From Bacillota bacterium (GTDB lineage Bacteria; Bacillota; Clostridia; Christensenellales; UMGS416), in the NCBI GenBank assembly GCA_023422005.1, contig JAEZSC010000107.1, forward strand, positions 1 to 7,902: a stretch of 7,902 nucleotides of DNA. Direction: 5' to 3'. The notes beneath the pieces were generated by a model, which saw only the letters and a list, made by a program, of their open reading frames with translations, did no database searches and was not told where the DNA came from. The position numbers and the translations under genes are program-made. Shown here in pieces: positions 4,429 through 7,902 of this stretch (the stretch's first letter is position 1; every line of letters begins with the position of its first letter).

Positions 4429-6179
4429 TAGAGGAAGGGCAGGGAAGGCTTTTGAAACAACTGTACCTGGGCAACGAGGCCGTGGCGCGGGGCGCTTGGG
4501 AGGCGGGCGTCACCGTTGCGTCGGCTTATCCGGGCACTCCCAGCACCGAGATTACAGAGAACCTGGCCAAGTATGACGAGATCTACGCCGAATGGGCGCC
4601 CAACGAGAAGGTCGCGCTGGAGGTGGCCGTTGGGGCCAGCCTGGGCGGCGCCCGGGCCATGGCTGCCATGAAGCACGTGGGCCTCAACGTGGCCGCGGAC
4701 CCGTTGTTCACTGCTTCCTACAGCGGCGTGAACGGCGGCCTGGTTGTAGTCGTGGCCGACGACCCCGGCATGAACTCCTCCCAGAACGAGCAGGACACGC
4801 GCCTGGTGGCCCGGGCGGCGCTGGTGCCGGTGCTGGAACCGGCGGACAGCGGCGAGTGCCTGCAGTTCACCAAGCTGGCCTATGAATTGAGCGAGCGCTA
4901 TGACACGCCGATCATCCTGCGGCTGACGACCCGCGTGGCCCACGCCCGCACGCTGGCGGAGGTTGGCGAGCGCACTGGGGTTGCCGTGAAAGCGTACAAG
5001 CGCGACATCATGAAGAATGTCATGATGCCGGCTATGGCCCGCAAGCGCCACTTGGTCGTGGAAGCACGCATGAACCGGATGGCGCAGGACGCCAACACGA
5101 TAGACATCAACCGCGTGGAGCGCCGCGGCGGCAAGATGGGCGTCGTCACCAGCGGCATCAGCTATCAATATGTGCGCGAGGCGCTGCCCGAAGCCGACGT
5201 GTTCAAGCTGGGCCTCGTGTATCCGCTGCCGCTGGAGGCGCTGCGGGAGTTTGCCAAAGGCTATGAGACGCTGTACGTCGTGGAAGAGCTGGAGCCCTTC
5301 CTGGAGGACGCGCTGAAGGCCGCCGGCATTCCGTGCGTGGGCAAGGAGCTCTTCGGCGTGCAGGGCGAACTGGGGGCGCAAGTTGTCGCGCAAAAGCTGG
5401 CCGGCCGCGCCGCGCCTGCGGTTGCCGCCCAGGATCTGCCCATCCGCCCGCCGGTGCTGTGCCCCGGCTGCCCCCACCGCGGCACGTTCCACATCTTCAA
5501 CAAGCTGGGCCTGACCGTGACCGGCGACATCGGCTGCTACACGCTGGCGGCGCTGGAGCCGCTGGCAGCCATGGACGCCTGCCTGTGCATGGGAGCGTCC
5601 ATCGGCATGGCCCACGGCATGGAGAAGGCCCGAGGCCGCGGCGGCAAGGTTGTGGCCGTGCTGGGCGATTCCACGTTTATCCACTCCGGCATCACGGGGC
5701 TTATCAACGCCGTGTACAATGACAGCGCCATCACCGTGGCGATCCTGGACAACTCCATCACGGCGATGACCGGTCACCAGCACAACCCGGCCACCGGCAA
5801 GACGCTCAAAGGCGCCGACGCGGCCATACTGGATCTGGAGGGCCTGTGCCGCAGCCTCGGCGTCAAGGACCTGAAGGTCGCGGACCCCTTCGACATCAAG
5901 GCCTCTGAGGCTGCGCTCAAGGATTCGCTGGCCTTCCAGGGCCCCTCGGTCGTCATCTTCCGCAGCCCTTGCGCGCTGCTGCCCGGCCTTCCCCAAAAAC
6001 AGCGCTACCGCGTGAACACCGAGGTATGCCGCAAGTGCAAGCGCTGCATGCGCCTGGGCTGCCCGGCCATCGAATCCACAGCCACCGGCGGCGTAGCGAT
6101 CAACGCTGAGCTGTGCAACGGCTGCGGCCTGTGTGCCTCGGTGTGCCTCTTTGGCGCCATCGGGAAGGAGGAGGGCTGA
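4425..6179 (+). CDS. iorA: Indolepyruvate ferredoxin oxidoreductase, alpha subunit
   Basis: IorA with IorB oxidatively decarboxylates arylpyruvates with CoA to arylacetyl-CoA, passing electrons to ferredoxin; it acts in the cytoplasm of anaerobes. The 584-residue protein has the full domain order: PFOR-type N-terminal domain with YPGTPSTEITE (35-45) and NEKVALEVAVGAS (60-72); SSQNEQDTR (118-126); middle domain from about 235; TPP domain starting CPGCPHRGT (346-354), with GDIGCYTL (367-374) and the TPP/Mg signature from GDSTFIHSG (414-422) to ILDN (440-443); and two C-terminal [4Fe-4S] motifs, C535-C538-C541-C546 (followed by P547) and C564-C567-C570-C574. In the second motif the proline usual after the last cysteine is leucine. 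ATG 4425 overlaps the stop of the preceding gene (ATGA), but has little Shine-Dalgarno sequence; a TTG at 4452 behind AGGGAAGG fits the usual IorA N-terminus (K-x-L-x-LGNEA) and may be the real start. Either way translation is coupled to the ligase gene. Confidence 0.95.
   Translation: MIEEGQGRLLKQLYLGNEAVARGAWEAGVTVASAYPGTPSTEITENLAKYDEIYAEWAPNEKVALEVAVGASLGGARAMAAMKHVGLNVAADPLFTASYSGVNGGLVVVVADDPGMNSSQNEQDTRLVARAALVPVLEPADSGECLQFTKLAYELSERYDTPIILRLTTRVAHARTLAEVGERTGVAVKAYKRDIMKNVMMPAMARKRHLVVEARMNRMAQDANTIDINRVERRGGKMGVVTSGISYQYVREALPEADVFKLGLVYPLPLEALREFAKGYETLYVVEELEPFLEDALKAAGIPCVGKELFGVQGELGAQVVAQKLAGRAAPAVAAQDLPIRPPVLCPGCPHRGTFHIFNKLGLTVTGDIGCYTLAALEPLAAMDACLCMGASIGMAHGMEKARGRGGKVVAVLGDSTFIHSGITGLINAVYNDSAITVAILDNSITAMTGHQHNPATGKTLKGADAAILDLEGLCRSLGVKDLKVADPFDIKASEAALKDSLAFQGPSVVIFRSPCALLPGLPQKQRYRVNTEVCRKCKRCMRLGCPAIESTATGGVAINAELCNGCGLCASVCLFGAIGKEEG
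6165..6175 (+). promoter_or_regulatory. Ribosome binding site of iorB inside the iorA 3' end
   Basis: AAGGAGGAGGG contains a full AAGGAGG core and lies 6-10 bases before the iorB ATG at 6182. It is also the Lys-Glu-Glu-Gly codons that end iorA, so the two genes are arranged for coupled translation. Confidence 0.85.
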
Positions 6180-6181
6180 AC

Positions 6182-6769
6182 ATGAAGAGCTGGAACATCC
6201 TCATTGCCGGCGTAGGCGGCCAGGGCACATTGCTGGCCAGCCGCGTGCTGGGCGCGCTGGCCCAGGCGGCCGGCTGCGACATCAAGGTATCCGAAGTGCA
6301 CGGCATGGCCCAGCGCGGTGGCTCGGTCGTCACTTATGTCAAGATGGCCGACACCGTGCACACGCCGATCATAGAGGCTGGAGAGGCAGACGTACTGCTG
6401 GCCTTTGAGCAGCTGGAGGCGCTGCGTTACGCGCCCAGCGTGCGGCCCGGCGGCGCCATACTGCTCAACACCCAGCGCATCCTGCCCATGCCGGTCATCA
6501 TGGGCAAGCAGCCCTACCCGCAGGACGTCGTCGCGACCCTTAAGGCTCGCGACGCCCATGTGCAGGCCATCGACGCGCTGGCGCTGGCCCAACGCGCCGG
6601 CAACACCAAGGCCGTCAACACGGTAATGCTGGGGCTTCTGAGCCGCAGCATGGATTACGATGAGGCGCTGTGGCTGGACGCTATCGCCCGCAGCGTGCCT
6701 GCCAAGCTGCTGGACGTCAACCTCAAGGCGTTCAAGGAGGGGAGGCGGGAGAGCGATGGTGTGGAATAG
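6182..6769 (+). CDS. iorB: Indolepyruvate ferredoxin oxidoreductase, beta subunit
   Basis: The 195-residue partner of IorA, equivalent to the gamma domain of pyruvate:ferredoxin oxidoreductase; it completes the CoA-dependent oxidoreductase. It begins with the family signature NILIAGVGGQGTLLASRVLG (5-24), followed by VSEVHGMAQRGGSVVTYVK (38-56), ADVLLAFEQLEALRY (69-83), NTQRILPMPV (95-104) and the C-terminal NTKAVNTVMLGLLSR (141-155). The length is normal for IorB (about 190-200). ATG 6182 is 2 bases after the iorA stop and is preceded by a perfect Shine-Dalgarno sequence. Its 3' end overlaps the next ligase by 14 bases. There is no sign of damage. A related 2-oxoacid oxidoreductase gamma subunit is the only alternative call, but the adjoining full-length IorA makes IorB nearly certain. 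Confidence 0.95.
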   Translation: MKSWNILIAGVGGQGTLLASRVLGALAQAAGCDIKVSEVHGMAQRGGSVVTYVKMADTVHTPIIEAGEADVLLAFEQLEALRYAPSVRPGGAILLNTQRILPMPVIMGKQPYPQDVVATLKARDAHVQAIDALALAQRAGNTKAVNTVMLGLLSRSMDYDEALWLDAIARSVPAKLLDVNLKAFKEGRRESDGVE

Positions 6770-7902
6770 CACCTACGAGTGCATGGAGCGCGAGGACCTG
6801 GAGCGGCTCAAGCTGGACCGGCTGCAGCGCACCGTCAACCACGTCTATCAGAACGTTCCCTTCTATCGCGCCCGCATGCAGCGAGCCGGTGTGCTGCCCG
6901 GCGACATACGTACGCTGGCCGACCTGAGCCGCCTGCCCTTCACGACCAAACAGGACCTGCGCGACAACTATCCTTTCGGTCTGTTCGCCGTGCCCCAGAG
7001 CGAGATCGTACGCATCCACGCATCCTCGGGCACCACAGGCAAGCCCACCGTCGTGGGCTACACCCAGGGAGACATCGCCACCTGGAGCGAGCTCATCGCC
7101 CGGTGCATGGCGGCTGCCGGCGCGGACAAGCACAGCGTCATACAGATCGCCTATGGCTACGGCCTGTTTACCGGCGGCCTGGGCATGCACTACGGAGCCG
7201 AACGGCTGGGGGCCACGGTGATCCCCATTTCTGGCGGCAACACCAAGCGGCAGGTCATGCTGATGAAGGACTTCGGCACGACGCTGCTGGCCTGCACACC
7301 CAGCTACGCGCTGTTCCTGGCCGAGGCGCTAGCTGAGGAAGGCATCGACTTAAGCGAGCTCAAGCTGCGCACCGGCGTTTTTGGCGCCGAACCCTGGACC
7401 GAGGGCATGCGCCGGCAGATCGAGCAGCGACTGGGCATCCGAGCCATGGATATCTACGGCTTGAGCGAGATCATCGGCCCCGGCGTGGCCATCGAATGCG
7501 AGCAGCAGAACGGCCTGCACATCTTCGAAGATCACTTCATCCCAGAGATCGTGGACCCCATGACGCTGCAGCCCGTGGCGCACGGCGAAAAGGGCGAGCT
7601 GGTGTTCACGACGATCACCAAGGAAGGCATCCCGATGATCCGCTACCGCACGCGGGACCTGACCTTTCTGGACCAATCGCCGTGCCCGTGCGGGCGCACC
7701 CATGTGCGCATGGGCCGCATCCTGGGCCGTTCCGACGACATGCTGATCATCCGCGGCGTCAACGTGTTCCCGACGCAGGTGGAGAGCGTGCTGGCCAACT
7801 ACGCCGACGTGGAGCCCCACTATCTGATCGTCGTGGACCGCGTCAACAACATGGACGTGCTGGAGGTGTGGGTGGAGATGTCCGAGCGGCTGTTCTCCGA
7901 CA
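6756..7902 (+). CDS. paaK: Phenylacetate-CoA ligase 2 (3' end outside window)
   Basis: A second AMP-forming arylacetate-CoA ligase; 382 codons are visible and about 50 are missing on the right. The frame is open from ATG 6756 to the edge without a stop. It shows the usual PaaK motifs: HASSGTTGKPTVVGYT (88-103), YGYGLFTGGLGMHYGAER (133-150), GVFGAEPWTEGMR (207-219), YGLSEIIGPGV (234-244), RYRTRDLT (296-303), CPCGRT (310-315) and GRSDDMLIIRGVNVFPTQVE (324-343). The region with the catalytic lysine lies beyond the edge. The start lies inside the iorB 3' end (14-base overlap), with GGAGG at 6741-6745 ten bases upstream and AAGGAGG slightly further. By my count it shares 79 of 130 residues with the first ligase over residues 61-190, without gaps. 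It is the more typical phenylacetate-CoA ligase of the two. Its position after iorB places it in the same operon, where it would act on the arylacetyl-CoA product or its free acid. Confidence 0.93.
   Translation, partial: MVWNSTYECMEREDLERLKLDRLQRTVNHVYQNVPFYRARMQRAGVLPGDIRTLADLSRLPFTTKQDLRDNYPFGLFAVPQSEIVRIHASSGTTGKPTVVGYTQGDIATWSELIARCMAAAGADKHSVIQIAYGYGLFTGGLGMHYGAERLGATVIPISGGNTKRQVMLMKDFGTTLLACTPSYALFLAEALAEEGIDLSELKLRTGVFGAEPWTEGMRRQIEQRLGIRAMDIYGLSEIIGPGVAIECEQQNGLHIFEDHFIPEIVDPMTLQPVAHGEKGELVFTTITKEGIPMIRYRTRDLTFLDQSPCPCGRTHVRMGRILGRSDDMLIIRGVNVFPTQVESVLANYADVEPHYLIVVDRVNNMDVLEVWVEMSERLFSD

Noticed and set aside
4281..5996. 571-codon antisense open frame opposite iorA
   Set aside because: The sense strand encodes a complete IorA with every catalytic motif; the antisense translation is low-complexity (Gly, His, Ala, Gln, Arg rich) and has no plausible ribosome binding site or motif.

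Overview
The window is GC-rich (clearly above 60 % by eye). It most likely comes from an anaerobic Firmicute of the Clostridia type. The signs are ribonuclease Y, a stand-alone MreB/Mbl-type actin, AAGGAGG-type ribosome binding sites, sigma-A promoters of the TTGACA/TATAAT type, a ferredoxin-linked 2-oxoacid oxidoreductase, and an inverted-repeat element whose sequence resembles repeats I recall from gut Clostridia. Genus or species cannot be read from this sequence.

Layout. (1) 1-455: 3' end of the ribonuclease Y gene (rny), followed by a hairpin terminator. (2) 565-1699: a monocistronic MreB/Mbl-family gene with a near-consensus promoter, closed by a 36-bp perfectly palindromic terminator. 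(3) 1761-1885: a roughly 125-bp imperfect inverted-repeat (MITE-like) element between convergent genes. (4) 1888-2913, minus strand: a family 2 glycosyltransferase of the dolichol-phosphate-mannose-synthase type with a C-terminal membrane domain and its own clear promoter at 2950-2978. (5) 2914-3129: divergent intergenic region. (6) 3130-7902, plus strand: a tightly packed operon, phenylacetate-CoA ligase 1 - iorA - iorB - phenylacetate-CoA ligase 2, running off the right edge. All its gene junctions overlap or are only 2 bases apart.

How the genes work together. IorAB converts arylpyruvates (indolepyruvate, phenylpyruvate, 4-hydroxyphenylpyruvate) plus CoA to arylacetyl-CoA and CO2 with reduced ferredoxin, and can in principle run in reverse. 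The two AMP-forming arylacetate-CoA ligases interconvert arylacetate and arylacetyl-CoA. The operon is therefore either an aromatic amino acid fermentation route making arylacetates or a salvage route that turns arylacetates back into aromatic amino acids. The direction cannot be decided from the sequence. The two ligases are about 61 % identical over their central part, but the first one departs from the usual PaaK sequence around the aryl-binding region, which suggests different substrates.

I see no tRNA, rRNA, CRISPR array, transposase, phage gene or defence system. The most interesting points are the paired ligases around iorAB, the odd 12-base promoter spacing with a start-proximal hairpin in front of that operon, and the inverted-repeat element. 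None of these amounts to clear evidence of a new biological system.
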